64,000 nt of DNA from an uncultured Polaribacter sp. (GCA_913047375.1 CAJWTV010000002.1:1-64000), one strand, 5' to 3'. Shown: positions 15,817 to 25,671, counted from the first letter of the stretch. Numbers and translations are program-made. Notes: a model not told the origin generated them from the letters alone.

Positions 15817-17267
15817 TAGATTTCTTTTCGTAATCTAGCTACCGATACTTCCAATTGTTCTCTATATTTTGCAACAGTTCTTCTGGCTATCGGATACCCT
15901 TTTTCTTTTAAGATTTTAGATAATTTCTCGTCAGTTAAAGGTTTTTTCTTGTCTTCCTCTGAAATTACTATTTCTAAAATTTTCTTAATTTCTTTTGTAG
16001 ATACATCTTCTCCTTGATCATTTTTCATAGACTCTGAAAAGAATTCTTTAATTAACTTTGTACCGTAAGGAGTAGATACATATTTACTATTAGCCACTCT
16101 AGAAACAGTAGAAATATCCATTTTTATTTGATCTGCAATATCCTTTAAGATCATTGGTTTTAAATTACGTTCATCCCCAGTTAAGAAATAATCATATTGA
16201 TAATGCATTATTGTATTCATAGTAACGAATAAGGTTTGTTGACGTTGTTTTATCGCGTCAATAAACCATTTTGCAGAATCTAGCTTCTGTTTAATGAAAA
16301 ATACTGCATCCTTTTGAGACTTACTTTTTATACTAGATTCTTGATACCCCTTTAACATGTTGTTATATTCTCTAGATACATGTAGTTCTGGAGCATTCCT
16401 TGAGTTTAGAGTTAAATCTAATTCGCCATCTAAAATTTTAATAGAAAAATCTGGAACAATCTGTTCAGCAATTTTATTATTCCCCGCATAAGAGCTTCCG
16501 GGTTTTGGGTTTAACTTAGAAATTTCAATATTTACTTCTTTTAATTCTTGTTCAGTAATATTAAATTTTTCCTGAAGTTTACTATAGTGTTTTTTAACAA
16601 AATGATCAAAGGCAGTTTCTAAAATATTGATTGATAAATTTCTAATAGTAGTTTTTTCTTTTAAATGTAATTGTATAATTAAACATTCTTTTAAATCTCG
16701 TGCCCCAACTCCAGTAGGGTCTAGGTTATGAACTACTTTTTTTAATATAGATATTACTTTTTCCTCTGTAGTAAAAATATTTGCAGTAAATGCTAAATCA
16801 TCTACTAAATCTAAAATATCTCTTCTTATATATCCACTATCATCAATACTACCAACTAAAAATTCAGCAATTATTAGCTCATTATCATCTAATCGAAATG
16901 TGTCTAGCTGTGTTTTTAAAGATTGATGGAAAGTAGTTCCTGCAGCATAAGGCACATTTTTTTCATCATCATCTGATGAATAATTATTTACTTGAGTCTT
17001 ATAATTTGGTATTTCATCATCACTTAAGTACTCATCTATATTTATCTCATCATTGTTTTTATTTTCTGAAGTATCATCATAATCTAATGAGTCTTCAAAA
17101 GTATCTAATTCATCTTCTTTACCAGTATCTAAAGCAGGATTTTCTTCAATTTCTTGTTTAATTCGCTCTTCAAATGCCTGAGTTGGCAATTGAATTAGCT
17201 TCATTAACTGAATCTGTTGTGGAGATAATTTCTGTGAGAGTTTAAAGTTTAAGCTTTGTTTTAGCAT
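15816..17267 (-). CDS. rpoN: RNA polymerase sigma-54 factor RpoN
   Basis: Alternative sigma factor that binds -24/-12 promoters and needs an AAA+ activator. Region I is at the N-terminus (LSPQQIQLMKLIQLP, EIEENPALD), followed by an acidic linker rich in Asp/Glu (about residues 50-100), the core-binding domain, and the RpoN box ARRTVAKYRE at residues 461-470. The length of 483 aa is normal. It lies 24 nt after asnS with no terminator between, so it may be read from the asnS promoter. No sigma-54 activator gene is in the window. Confidence 0.96.
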   Translation of the reverse strand: MLKQSLNFKLSQKLSPQQIQLMKLIQLPTQAFEERIKQEIEENPALDTGKEDELDTFEDSLDYDDTSENKNNDEINIDEYLSDDEIPNYKTQVNNYSSDDDEKNVPYAAGTTFHQSLKTQLDTFRLDDNELIIAEFLVGSIDDSGYIRRDILDLVDDLAFTANIFTTEEKVISILKKVVHNLDPTGVGARDLKECLIIQLHLKEKTTIRNLSINILETAFDHFVKKHYSKLQEKFNITEQELKEVNIEISKLNPKPGSSYAGNNKIAEQIVPDFSIKILDGELDLTLNSRNAPELHVSREYNNMLKGYQESSIKSKSQKDAVFFIKQKLDSAKWFIDAIKQRQQTLFVTMNTIMHYQYDYFLTGDERNLKPMILKDIADQIKMDISTVSRVANSKYVSTPYGTKLIKEFFSESMKNDQGEDVSTKEIKKILEIVISEEDKKKPLTDEKLSKILKEKGYPIARRTVAKYREQLEVSVARLRKEI

Positions 17268-17291
17268 ACTTTAAATATACAATAAACTTAA

Positions 17292-18725
17292 TTAAAATTC
17301 TGCGTTTTGTGGTGTCCTAGGAAATGGAATAACATCTCTAATATTACTCATTCCAGTAGCAAATAATACTAATCTTTCAAAGCCAAGTCCAAAACCAGAG
17401 TGAACTGCTGTTCCAAATTTACGTAGATCTAAATACCACCAAAGTTCTTTTTCGTCAATACCCATTGCTTTAATTTTTTCAACTAAAACATCATATCTTT
17501 CTTCTCTTTGACTTCCTCCAACAATTTCTCCAATTCCAGGAAATAAAACATCCATAGCTCGAACAGTCTTACCATCTTCGTTTAAACGCATATAAAATGC
17601 TTTAATATTTGCAGGATAATCAAATAAAATTACTGGACATTTAAAATGTTTTTCTACTAAATAACGTTCGTGTTCTGATTGTAAATCGGTACCCCATTCG
17701 TTAATTAAATATTTGAATTTTTTCTTTTTATTTGGTTTAGAATTTCGCAAAATATCTATTGCCTCTGTATAAGAAACTCTTTTAAAATTATTATCAACTA
17801 CAAAGTGAAGTTTTTCTAATAAAGACATTTCACTTCTCTCAGCTTGAGGTTTTGATTTTTCTTCTTGTGTTAAGCGTTGGTCTAAAAACTCTAAATCATC
17901 TTTACAGTTTTCTAAAACATAGGCTAATACAGATTTAATAAAATCTTCAGATAAATCCATATTTCCGTCCAAATCCATAAATGCAACCTCTGGTTCTATC
18001 ATCCAAAATTCAGCTAGATGTCTAGTCGTATTTGAGTTTTCTGCTCTAAAAGTTGGGCCAAAAGTATACACCTTACCTAGAGCCATAGCAAATGTCTCAG
18101 CTTCTAATTGACCAGAAACAGTTAGGTTTGTTTCTTTTCCGAAAAAATCTTTTGTGTAGTCAATTTCACCCTCCTCATTCACTGGTGCTTTATTATCTTC
18201 GAACGTAGTAACTCTAAACATTTCTCCAGCACCTTCTGCGTCAGAACCAGTTACAATAGGAGTATTCACATAGTTAAACCCGTTCTCTTGAAAGTATTTA
18301 TGAACTCCAAAAGACAATGCAGAACGAACTCTCATCACAGCACTAAACGTATTTGTTCTAACACGTAAATGAGCATTTTCTCTTAAGAACTCGAAACTAT
18401 GTTTTTTAGGTTGAATAGGGTATTCATCTGGATTTGAATCTCCAAGAATTTTTATTTCAGATACCTGAACCTCTACTGATTGTCCTTTTCCTTGACTTTC
18501 TGATAATACACCTTTAATTGTAATAGCAGCTCCGGTTGTAATTCTTTTTAAAGTTTCTTCAGATGTGTTTTCAAAATCGATGACACATTGTATATTTTTA
18601 ATAGTTGAACCGTCATTAAGGGCAATAAAACGATTACTTCTAAAGGTTCTTACCCAACCATTTAAGTTCACTTCTTGTAAAATTGTACCCGATTCCAAAA
18701 TCTTGGCAACGTTGCATTTCATCAT
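17292..18725 (-). CDS. asnS: Asparaginyl-tRNA synthetase
   Basis: Class IIb aminoacyl-tRNA synthetase that charges tRNA-Asn. An N-terminal OB-fold anticodon-binding domain (about residues 1-110, with [19 protein letters not shown]) is followed by the catalytic core. Motif 2 is in [20 protein letters not shown] and motif 3 in [15 protein letters not shown] near the C-terminus. The length of 477 aa is normal for AsnRS. A -7 element lies 48 nt upstream. Tandem ATGs (18725 and 18722) make the exact start uncertain by one residue. Direct charging of tRNA-Asn is thus possible in this organism. Confidence 0.96.
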   Translation of the reverse strand: MMKCNVAKILESGTILQEVNLNGWVRTFRSNRFIALNDGSTIKNIQCVIDFENTSEETLKRITTGAAITIKGVLSESQGKGQSVEVQVSEIKILGDSNPDEYPIQPKKHSFEFLRENAHLRVRTNTFSAVMRVRSALSFGVHKYFQENGFNYVNTPIVTGSDAEGAGEMFRVTTFEDNKAPVNEEGEIDYTKDFFGKETNLTVSGQLEAETFAMALGKVYTFGPTFRAENSNTTRHLAEFWMIEPEVAFMDLDGNMDLSEDFIKSVLAYVLENCKDDLEFLDQRLTQEEKSKPQAERSEMSLLEKLHFVVDNNFKRVSYTEAIDILRNSKPNKKKKFKYLINEWGTDLQSEHERYLVEKHFKCPVILFDYPANIKAFYMRLNEDGKTVRAMDVLFPGIGEIVGGSQREERYDVLVEKIKAMGIDEKELWWYLDLRKFGTAVHSGFGLGFERLVLFATGMSNIRDVIPFPRTPQNAEF

Positions 18726-18773
18726 CTTTTTAAAAATATTATAAACGTGAATAAAGCCTCATAAATAAAGAAA

Positions 18774-18781
18774 CAAATATA
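18774..18781 (-). promoter_or_regulatory. -7 promoter element of asnS
   Basis: Minus-strand TATATTTG is an exact TAnnTTTG match 48 nt upstream of asnS. No good TTTG box sits 19 nt above it. Confidence 0.5.
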
Positions 18782-18836
18782 CTTTTTTTGAAGTAAAAAA
18801 AATCATTAAAATGTAGCTCTTTAAAGGCGACTAATA

Positions 18837-21218
18837 CTAGTTTTCATTACTATTTTCTTCTGGTGAGGGAAAAATCCTCATCGAAGGTTCTTTAAGAACT
18901 TTTTTATTTGCTATTTTCTTTTCGAATGTCAACAAAAGAGATGGCAGTAAAATTAAGTTTGATACCATAGCTAATAACAACGTTATAGATACTAACCCAC
19001 CCAAAGCTATCGTACCTCCAAAGCTAGATAGTGTAAATACTAAGAATCCAAAAAACAGGACAATAGAGGTGTAGAACATGCTAACACCTGTCTCCCTTAA
19101 AGCTTTGTATACAGAAGGTTTTACCGTCCAATTATTAGCAATTAATTCTTGTCTATATTTCGCTAAAAAGTGTATTGTATCATCTACAGAAATCCCAAAA
19201 GCAATACTAAAAACTAAGATAGTAGAGGGTTTTATTGGAATATCGAAAAAGCCCATTAGACCAGCAGTTACTAGTAAGGGTAAGATATTTGGAATTAAAG
19301 AAATTAAAATCATTTGTGGAGATCTAAACATCCAAGCCATAAATAATGCAATTAAGAAGATAGCTAATGACAACGAGAAAACGAGATTAGCTATTAAATA
19401 ATTTGTTCCTTTTATAAAAACTAATGCTTTTCCTGTTATTGTTACTGAATATTTTTCTGAAGGAAATTCTTTATCTATTACTGCTTTTAAACGTTTCTGT
19501 ATCACATCCATTTTATCTGAACCAATATCTTTCATAAACGTTGTAATTCTTGCATAGCGCCCCGTCGAATCTACAAAAGTCTTCAGCATACTAGCGTCAC
19601 TGTTTGAATTTTTGGTGTAAGAAAAAATATAGCTTTGCTCTTGTCTAGTTGGTAATTGATAGTATTTAGGGTTTCCTTTGTAATAAGCCTGTTTCGAGTA
19701 TTTTACTAGATTAACAACTGAAATAGGTTTTGATAATTCTGGAAAAGTTTCTATCGCTTCATTAATTTTATCCATCTTTTTCAGTACAGATAGCTTCATG
19801 ACTCCTTTATCTTTTTTCGTATCAATCAATATTTCTAAAGGCATAATTCCACCAAACTCATTTTCAAAGAATTTTATGTCTTTATAGAATTCCATACCTT
19901 TAGGCATATCTTCTATTAAACTTCCTGAAACTCTAATTTTATAAATACCAATAATACTAAGAATGATAACTAATACTGTTATAAAATAAACGGTAATTCT
20001 TTGTTCTCTTACCATTTTTTCCATCCAATTCACAACATTTTCAATCCACTTTTTTTCAAGATGATTTAAATGCTTCTTTTTTGGAAGTGGCATAAAACTA
20101 TATAAAATGGGAACAATTAATAGAGCTAAAATAAAAATACTTATAATATTTACAGATGCCAAAATCCCAAACTCACGTAATAAATCACTCTTCACAAAAA
20201 TAAACGTTGCAAAGCCAGATGCAGTTGTAATATTGGTCATTAATGTTGCATTTCCAACTTTAGAAATTACTCGCTGTAGTGCTTTCGCTTGCTGACCATG
20301 TTTCTTTATTTCTTGTTGATATTTGTTAATCAGGAACACCGCATTAGGAACACCAATAACAATAATTAGAGGTGGAATTAATGCTGTTAATACTGTGATT
20401 TCGTATCCAAATAATCCAATAAATCCAAATGCCCAAACTACACCGATTATTACAACTAAAAGTGTTATGAAAGTTGCTCTAAAAGAACGGAAAAAGAAAA
20501 AGAAAATTAGTGCAGTAATTCCTAAAGCCCCTAAAACAAAAAGTTGAATTTCGTCCTTTATATTTTGAGCATTCAAAGTTCTTATGTACGGCATCCCAGA
20601 AATACGAACATTTAAACCTGTTTCCTTTTCAAATTCTTCTATTGTCGGTTTTAGATATTGGAAAATAAATTCTCTACGCTCTAGAGTATTTATAATTTCT
20701 TTTTTAATATAAATAGCAGTTTGTAATGTTCCTGTTTTTTTATTAAATAATAAATTATCATAGAAAGGGAGCTTTTCAAAAAGTTGCTTTTTAATTGCTA
20801 AAACTTCTTCTTTGGTTGTTGGTTCTTTCTCGTACAAAGGCTCTAAAACAAATCTTCTTTTTTTGGTATCTTTTTTTAATTTCTTTATATCAGCTATAGA
20901 AATTGTAAAATCTATTTCATCTCGATCATCAAACTTATTTACTAATCTATTCCAAGCGTTAAATTTCGCCGGAGAGAATACTGTAGAATCTTTTATTCCA
21001 AGGATTACTAAATTTCCTTCTTCGCCAAATATTTCTAAAAATTTATTATATTCTAAATTGGCTTGATGATTTTCGGGTAATAGATTAGCTTCTGAATATG
21101 AAAACTTTATATACTTAGTTTGCGAAGCTAAAAGTGCGGTAATACCAGCGATAATAATCAAAACCAAGTATCGGTTTCTTAAGATAATACCTGCTGTTTT
21201 TGTCCAAAAATTCATCAA
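18837..21218 (-). CDS. RND superfamily (MMPL-type) transporter
   Basis: Large inner-membrane protein (793 residues) built as two repeats. Each has one membrane helix, a periplasmic domain and a block of about five helices. In the second block GISVDDTIHFLAKYRQE holds the paired Asp residues thought to carry protons; the matching place in the first block is GVPNAVFLINKYQQE, without Asp. This architecture matches MMPL/RND exporters, including lipid exporters, rather than tripartite AcrB-type pumps, which are over 1000 aa. No membrane-fusion or TolC-like gene is adjacent. It follows frr after a terminator. Substrate cannot be predicted. Tandem ATGs at 21218 and 21215. Confidence 0.85.
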   Translation of the reverse strand: MMNFWTKTAGIILRNRYLVLIIIAGITALLASQTKYIKFSYSEANLLPENHQANLEYNKFLEIFGEEGNLVILGIKDSTVFSPAKFNAWNRLVNKFDDRDEIDFTISIADIKKLKKDTKKRRFVLEPLYEKEPTTKEEVLAIKKQLFEKLPFYDNLLFNKKTGTLQTAIYIKKEIINTLERREFIFQYLKPTIEEFEKETGLNVRISGMPYIRTLNAQNIKDEIQLFVLGALGITALIFFFFFRSFRATFITLLVVIIGVVWAFGFIGLFGYEITVLTALIPPLIIVIGVPNAVFLINKYQQEIKKHGQQAKALQRVISKVGNATLMTNITTASGFATFIFVKSDLLREFGILASVNIISIFILALLIVPILYSFMPLPKKKHLNHLEKKWIENVVNWMEKMVREQRITVYFITVLVIILSIIGIYKIRVSGSLIEDMPKGMEFYKDIKFFENEFGGIMPLEILIDTKKDKGVMKLSVLKKMDKINEAIETFPELSKPISVVNLVKYSKQAYYKGNPKYYQLPTRQEQSYIFSYTKNSNSDASMLKTFVDSTGRYARITTFMKDIGSDKMDVIQKRLKAVIDKEFPSEKYSVTITGKALVFIKGTNYLIANLVFSLSLAIFLIALFMAWMFRSPQMILISLIPNILPLLVTAGLMGFFDIPIKPSTILVFSIAFGISVDDTIHFLAKYRQELIANNWTVKPSVYKALRETGVSMFYTSIVLFFGFLVFTLSSFGGTIALGGLVSITLLLAMVSNLILLPSLLLTFEKKIANKKVLKEPSMRIFPSPEENSNEN

Positions 21219-21264
21219 AAATTTTTTTGTTAAAGGTAACTAAAATGTGTAAATAGTTTAAGCA

Positions 21265-21296
21265 AAAAGAGAGTGTTTATATAAACACTCTCTTTT
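21265..21296. terminator. Intrinsic terminator after frr
   Basis: A perfect 32-bp palindrome (half site AAAAGAGAGTGTTTAT) gives a stem of up to 14 bp ending in a T tract on the minus strand, 18 nt after the frr stop and before the RND gene. Confidence 0.9.
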
Positions 21297-21314
21297 ACTA
21301 ATTTGTATATTTTG

Positions 21315-21869
21315 TTAAACAGTCATGATTTCTTTCTCCTTTATAGAGTAGGTTTCATCTATTTCTTTTACAAAAGAATCTGTTAGTTTTTGAACAATAG
21401 ATTCAGCATCTTTTTTCATATCGTCAGCTATATCGGTTTTCTTAATTTCGTTATTTGCGTCTTTACGGGCATTTCTAATTCCAACCTTTGCATGTTCTGC
21501 CTCTGCTTTAGCTTGTTTTGATAAATCACGTCTTCTTTCTTCTGTTAAAGGAGGTACATTAATTAAAATAACATCTCCGTTGTTCATCGGATTAAAACCA
21601 AGATTAGCATTCATAATAGCTTTTTCTATCTGTTGAAGCATATTCTTTTCCCATGGTTGTATAGAAATTGTTCGTGGATCTGGGGTGCTTACATTTGCAA
21701 CCTGGCTTAAGGGGGTCTGTGCACCGTAATAGTCTACCATTACATTTGCCAGCATTGATGGTGTTGCTTTTCCAGCCCTAACAGCTCTTAATTCTTTAAT
21801 TAAGTGAACTATAGCACTATTCATTGCTTCTTTGGCACTATCAATTATGAATTCAATTTCTTCGTTCAT
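21315..21869 (-). CDS. frr: Ribosome recycling factor
   Basis: Splits post-termination ribosomes together with EF-G. The 184-residue length and the segments LIKELRAVRAGKATPSML, VDYYGAQTPLSQVANVSTPD and PPLTEERRRDLSKQAK are diagnostic. Domain I is the long three-helix bundle and domain II is the central beta part. It lies 30 nt after pyrH, the usual pyrH-frr pairing, and a strong terminator follows, so the two genes form a bicistronic unit. Confidence 0.97.
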   Translation of the reverse strand: MNEEIEFIIDSAKEAMNSAIVHLIKELRAVRAGKATPSMLANVMVDYYGAQTPLSQVANVSTPDPRTISIQPWEKNMLQQIEKAIMNANLGFNPMNNGDVILINVPPLTEERRRDLSKQAKAEAEHAKVGIRNARKDANNEIKKTDIADDMKKDAESIVQKLTDSFVKEIDETYSIKEKEIMTV

Positions 21870-21899
21870 CTTCGTAAATAATTTTAAAGATTATGATTA

Positions 21900-22607
21900 T
21901 TAATGGGTAACTATTGTTCCTATTTTTTTACCAGAAATTAATTTCAATAAATTCCCATTGGTATTCATATCAAAAACAATAATTGGTAATTTATTTTCTT
22001 CACTCAATGTAAATGCAGTCATATCCATTACTTTCAAACCTTTTGCTATGACTTCTTTAAATGTTATTGTCTCAAATTTTACAGCATTTTCATCTACTTC
22101 TGGATCTACGTTATAAATTCCATCTACTCGTGTTCCTTTTAAAATAGCATCTGCATTTACTTCAATAGCTCTTAATACTGCTGCGGTGTCTGTAGTAAAA
22201 TAAGGGTTTCCAGTTCCAGCACCAAAAATAACAACACGTCCTTTTTCTAAATGGCGATTTGCTTTTCTTTTAATGTATGGTTCTGCAATTTCTTTTATTT
22301 CAAGAGCTGTTTGTAAACGAGTAAAAACTCCTTCGTCTTCTAAGGCACTTTGTAAAGCTAATCCATTTATACAAGTAGCTAACATACCCATGTGATCACC
22401 CTGAACGCGATCCATTCCGTTAGCAGCTCCTGCAACCCCTCTAAAAATATTTCCACCACCAATCACTATAGCAACTTCTACACCTTCATTTACAACTTGC
22501 TTTATTTCTTTAGCATATTCAGAGAGACGTTTAGGATCTATACCATATTGTCTGTCACCCATTAAGGCTTCTCCGCTTAATTTTAATAAAATTCTTTTGT
22601 ATTGCAT
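21900..22607 (-). CDS. pyrH: UMP kinase
   Basis: Phosphorylates UMP to UDP in pyrimidine nucleotide synthesis. The amino-acid-kinase fold is seen in [15 protein letters not shown] at the N-terminus, [27 protein letters not shown] and [16 protein letters not shown]. The length of 235 aa is normal for the hexameric bacterial enzyme. Its own -7 element (22627-22634) lies between its start and the tsf terminator, so it begins a new transcript with frr rather than continuing rpsB-tsf. Confidence 0.96.
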   Translation of the reverse strand: MQYKRILLKLSGEALMGDRQYGIDPKRLSEYAKEIKQVVNEGVEVAIVIGGGNIFRGVAGAANGMDRVQGDHMGMLATCINGLALQSALEDEGVFTRLQTALEIKEIAEPYIKRKANRHLEKGRVVIFGAGTGNPYFTTDTAAVLRAIEVNADAILKGTRVDGIYNVDPEVDENAVKFETITFKEVIAKGLKVMDMTAFTLSEENKLPIIVFDMNTNGNLLKLISGKKIGTIVTH

Positions 22608-22626
22608 AGCTTTATTGAATGTTAAG

Positions 22627-22634
22627 CAAAACTA
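22627..22634 (-). promoter_or_regulatory. -7 promoter element of pyrH-frr
   Basis: Minus-strand TAGTTTTG matches TAnnTTTG, 19 nt before the pyrH ATG and downstream of the tsf terminator. No clear -33 box. Confidence 0.5.
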
Positions 22635-22669
22635 CGTATTTTTTTTGAGTTTCTTTTTTTTGATATAAA

Positions 22670-22697
22670 AAAACCTCGCAATTAATTGCGAGGTTTT
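22670..22697 (-). terminator. Intrinsic terminator after tsf
   Basis: A perfect 28-bp palindrome (half site AAAACCTCGCAATT) forms a GC-containing stem followed on the minus strand by a run of seven T residues, 20 nt after the tsf stop. Confidence 0.93.
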
Positions 22698-22717
22698 AAG
22701 TATTTTAAAAGTATAAA

Positions 22718-23689
22718 TTAACCCAAAGCAACTTTTTTAAAGCTTACTACAGATACATCACCATATGTTTTAACATATGTAGCGACATTTTTCTTTTCGT
22801 CTTTAATAAATGCTTGATCTAATAAACATTGCTCCATGTCTAATGTAGTATTGTCTGAGATGAATCTTTCCATTTTTCCTGGTAAAATTCGGTCCCAAAT
22901 TTGCTCTGGTTTCCCTTCTGCTTTTAATTCTGCTTTTGCAGCTTTTTCGGCATTTGCAATTATTTCATCAGTTAATTGAGACATAGAAATAAATTGTGGA
23001 ATATTTTTTAGTGTTTTCCCTAATCTACCTAACTCGATATTATCTTTTTCAATAACGGCGATCCTTGCTTCAGTCTCTGCAGTAACATATGTAGTATCAA
23101 AATCTTTGTAAGACAATGTAGTAGCTCCCATAGAAGCAACTTGCATTGCAACGTCTTTAGATAAAACATCTGCTTTATCTACAGTGTTAGATAATCCTAC
23201 CAAAGCAGCAATTTTACCTATATGAGTGTAGGCACCAACATAGGCAGCTTCTATTCTTTCGAATGATGTAATGTCTAATTTCTCACCAATTACCCCAGTT
23301 TGCTCAATTAATTTATCAGCAACAGTCATACCTCCAAAATCTGCATTTAAGAAAGATTCCTTATCTGTATGATTTAAAGCGATATCTGCAAATTGACCAC
23401 CTAATGTTACAAATGATTCGTTTTTACCTACAAAATCAGTTTCACAAGCTAAAACGATAGCAACACCAGCGGTATTTCCTTCGTTTATTCTTGTCACAGC
23501 AACTCCTTCGGTAGAATCTCTATCCGCTCTTTTTGCTGCAATTTTCTGCCCTTTTTTACGTAAAACGTCAATTGCTTTGTCGAAATCACCACTAGCTTCT
23601 ATTAATGCCTTTTTACAGTCCATCATTCCAGCTCCTGTTGCTTCTCTTAATTTTTTAACATCAGCAGCACTAATCTTTACTGTTTCCAT
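22718..23689 (-). CDS. tsf: Elongation factor Ts
   Basis: Guanine-nucleotide exchange factor for EF-Tu. The N-terminal UBA-like part has VKKLREATGAGMMDCKKAL (about residues 10-28), followed by KAIDVLRKKG and the core-domain motif CETDFVGKNESF. At 323 aa it is longer than the E. coli protein (283 aa), as in other Flavobacteriia, through extra sequence in the core and C-terminal parts. It lies 25 nt after rpsB, the universal rpsB-tsf order, and is followed by a strong terminator. Confidence 0.97.
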   Translation of the reverse strand: METVKISAADVKKLREATGAGMMDCKKALIEASGDFDKAIDVLRKKGQKIAAKRADRDSTEGVAVTRINEGNTAGVAIVLACETDFVGKNESFVTLGGQFADIALNHTDKESFLNADFGGMTVADKLIEQTGVIGEKLDITSFERIEAAYVGAYTHIGKIAALVGLSNTVDKADVLSKDVAMQVASMGATTLSYKDFDTTYVTAETEARIAVIEKDNIELGRLGKTLKNIPQFISMSQLTDEIIANAEKAAKAELKAEGKPEQIWDRILPGKMERFISDNTTLDMEQCLLDQAFIKDEKKNVATYVKTYGDVSVVSFKKVALG

Positions 23690-23714
23690 GTTATTTTATT
23701 TTTTAAAGTTGTAA

Positions 23715-24635
23715 TTATTTTGTTTCTTCACTAGGTGTATCGGTTTTAGCTTCCTTTACTTTTGGCTTTTTCTTAGCTTTTACCTCTTTTACCTCTTTCA
23801 CCTTAGCTTTTGGAGCTTTTTTAGCTTCAGCTTTTGGAGCTTCTGTTGCTTCAGTTACTTCAGTTTTCACTTCTTCAACTTCAGTTGCTTCAGTTTTCAC
23901 TTCTTTAGCTTCAGCTTTTGGAGCTTCTTTGGTTTTTTCTTTATCCGCTTTTCTATTAGATAAGCCTTCAGCAATTGCATCTGTAACATGAGACAATACC
24001 TTTTCAATAGATTTAGAAGCATCATCATTTGCAGGGATTACAAAATCTACTAATCTAGGATCAGAGTTTGTATCTACCATTGCAAAAATCGGGATATTCA
24101 GTTTTTGAGCTTCTGCCACTGCAATATGCTCTTTCTTAATATCTACAACAAATAAAGCTCCAGGTAAACGAGTCATATCTGAAATAGAACCTAAATTCTT
24201 TTCTAATTTTTCTCTCTGACGGTTGATTTGTAATTTCTCTCTTTTTGATAACGCATCAAAAGAACCATCCTGCTTCATTCTATCAATAGTAGCCATTTTT
24301 TTAACAGCTTTTCTAATGGTTATAAAGTTAGTTAACATTCCACCCGGCCATCTTTCTGTAATGAAAGGCATGTTTACTGCTTTTGCTTTTTCAGCAACGA
24401 TATCTTTTGCTTGTTTCTTCGTTGCAACAAATAAAATTTTACGCCCAGAGTTTGCAATTTTTTGTAATGCATCTGAAGTCTCTTCTATTTTTGCTACTGT
24501 TTTATACAAGTCAATGATGTGAACACCATTTCGTTCTGTATAAATATAAGGAGCCATATTCGGATTCCACTTTCTTGTTAAGTGTCCAAAATGCACTCCA
24601 TTGTCTAATAATTCTTGAATATTTACTTTTGCCAT
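23715..24635 (-). CDS. rpsB: 30S ribosomal protein S2 with long acidic-basic C-terminal tail
   Basis: Primary component of the small subunit. The globular S2 part (about residues 1-230) is standard: LLDNGVHFGHLTRKWNP, ERWPGGMLTNF, DTNSDPRLVDFVIPAND. The last 70 or so residues are low complexity, made of Lys, Glu, Ala, Val, Thr and Pro with recurring APKAEAK and EVKTE units; E. coli S2 (about 241 aa) lacks this tail. The tail DNA has a 24-bp exact direct repeat (23821-23844 and 23905-23928). First gene of rpsB-tsf. The tail is probably disordered and its role is unknown. Confidence 0.96.
   Translation of the reverse strand: MAKVNIQELLDNGVHFGHLTRKWNPNMAPYIYTERNGVHIIDLYKTVAKIEETSDALQKIANSGRKILFVATKKQAKDIVAEKAKAVNMPFITERWPGGMLTNFITIRKAVKKMATIDRMKQDGSFDALSKREKLQINRQREKLEKNLGSISDMTRLPGALFVVDIKKEHIAVAEAQKLNIPIFAMVDTNSDPRLVDFVIPANDDASKSIEKVLSHVTDAIAEGLSNRKADKEKTKEAPKAEAKEVKTEATEVEEVKTEVTEATEAPKAEAKKAPKAKVKEVKEVKAKKKPKVKEAKTDTPSEETK
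23821..23928. repeat. Direct repeats in the rpsB tail
   Basis: An identical 24-bp unit occurs at 23821-23844 and 23905-23928, 84 bp (28 codons) apart. A shorter shared unit around CTTCAGTTTTCACTTCTT lies between them. The repeats keep the reading frame and encode the APKAEAK-type units. Confidence 0.8.
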
Positions 24636-24770
24636 TTTTAAATGTGTTTACTTTCTGTTTTGTATCAATATATAAGTAGTCTTTCGAGTCTTATATATTT
24701 AGATGCTAAACTGTTTAATATTAAATTATATAACAGTCTCTTAAAAAATAATCTAGAACTAGTTCTAAGA

Positions 24771-25157
24771 TTAACGTTTAGAGAATTGAAATTTCTTACG
24801 AGCTTTCTTTTGACCAAATTTCTTACGCTCTACCATTCTTGGATCACGAGTTAATAAACCTTCTGGCTTTAAGACTAATCTATGTTCTTCATTAATGAAA
24901 ACCATGGCTCTAGTAATAGCTAAACGAATTGCTTCTGCTTGACCAGTTACTCCACCACCATAAACATTTACTTTAATGTCGTAAGATGTTAGATTTTCTG
25001 TTAACATTAATGGTTGTTGAACTTTATATTGTAGTGTTCCTGTAGGAAAATAATCTTTAAAATCTTTTTTGTTTACCGTTATATTTCCTTTTCCTTCTGA
25101 AAGATAAATACGTGCAACAGCTGTTTTTCTTCTACCGATTTTGTGTACTGTATCCAT
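24771..25157 (-). CDS. rpsI: 30S ribosomal protein S9
   Basis: Small-subunit protein whose C-terminal tail reaches the P-site tRNA. The 128-residue sequence has HKIGRRKTAVARIYL at the N-terminus, GGGVTGQAEAIRLAITRAM centrally, and the conserved basic end RKKFGQKKARKKFQFSKR. The ATG shares one base with the rplM stop (TAATG), so the two are translationally coupled. The 113 nt between its stop and rpsB hold no obvious strong terminator. Confidence 0.97.
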   Translation of the reverse strand: MDTVHKIGRRKTAVARIYLSEGKGNITVNKKDFKDYFPTGTLQYKVQQPLMLTENLTSYDIKVNVYGGGVTGQAEAIRLAITRAMVFINEEHRLVLKPEGLLTRDPRMVERKKFGQKKARKKFQFSKR

Positions 25158-25612
25158 TATTTATAATCGTTAAGGTTAATAGCTTTAGGTTCTTGACCTG
25201 CTTGTTTGTGAGCTCCACCTGCATAGACATACAAGTTTCTATATAGCGCTGCGCCTAATATATTTTTAGGTAACATCCCTTTTACTGCTTTCTCGATTAA
25301 TCTTGTAGGATCTTTTTCGAACATCTCTGTTGCAGTTAACGATCTTTGTCCACCTGGATAACCTGTGTGACGGATATAAGATTTATCTGTCCATTTTTTA
25401 CCAGTTAAAACAATTTTTTCTGCGTTGATAATAACCACGTTATCTCCACAATCTACGTGAGGAGTGAAGTTTGGTTTGTATTTACCTCTAATTAGCTTTG
25501 CTATCTTAGAAGCTAGACGACCCAACGTTTGCCCGTCCGCATCAACTAAAACCCACTCCTTGTTTACGGTAGCGCTGTTTGCTGATACTGTTTTGTAACT
25601 TAATGTGTTCAT
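25157..25612 (-). CDS. rplM: 50S ribosomal protein L13
   Basis: Early-assembly large-subunit protein. The 151-residue sequence has KEWVLVDADGQTLGRLAS, KYKPNFTPHVDCGDNVVIIN, HTGYPGGQRSLTA and AVKGMLPKNILG, all hallmark L13 segments. First gene of rplM-rpsI; the downstream ATG overlaps its stop by one base. A well-formed promoter (TTTG, 19-nt spacer, TACATTTG on the minus strand) lies 60 nt upstream. Confidence 0.97.
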   Translation of the reverse strand: MNTLSYKTVSANSATVNKEWVLVDADGQTLGRLASKIAKLIRGKYKPNFTPHVDCGDNVVIINAEKIVLTGKKWTDKSYIRHTGYPGGQRSLTATEMFEKDPTRLIEKAVKGMLPKNILGAALYRNLYVYAGGAHKQAGQEPKAINLNDYK

Positions 25613-25671
25613 AATTACACTATTAGTTTTTGTATATTAATATTAATTGACTTTTCCTTAAAAAAGGAGTG

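Noticed and set aside
20323-20547. Plus-strand open frame rich in Ile/Asn/Lys
   Set aside because: Antisense to the membrane helices of the RND transporter and without any domain or start context.
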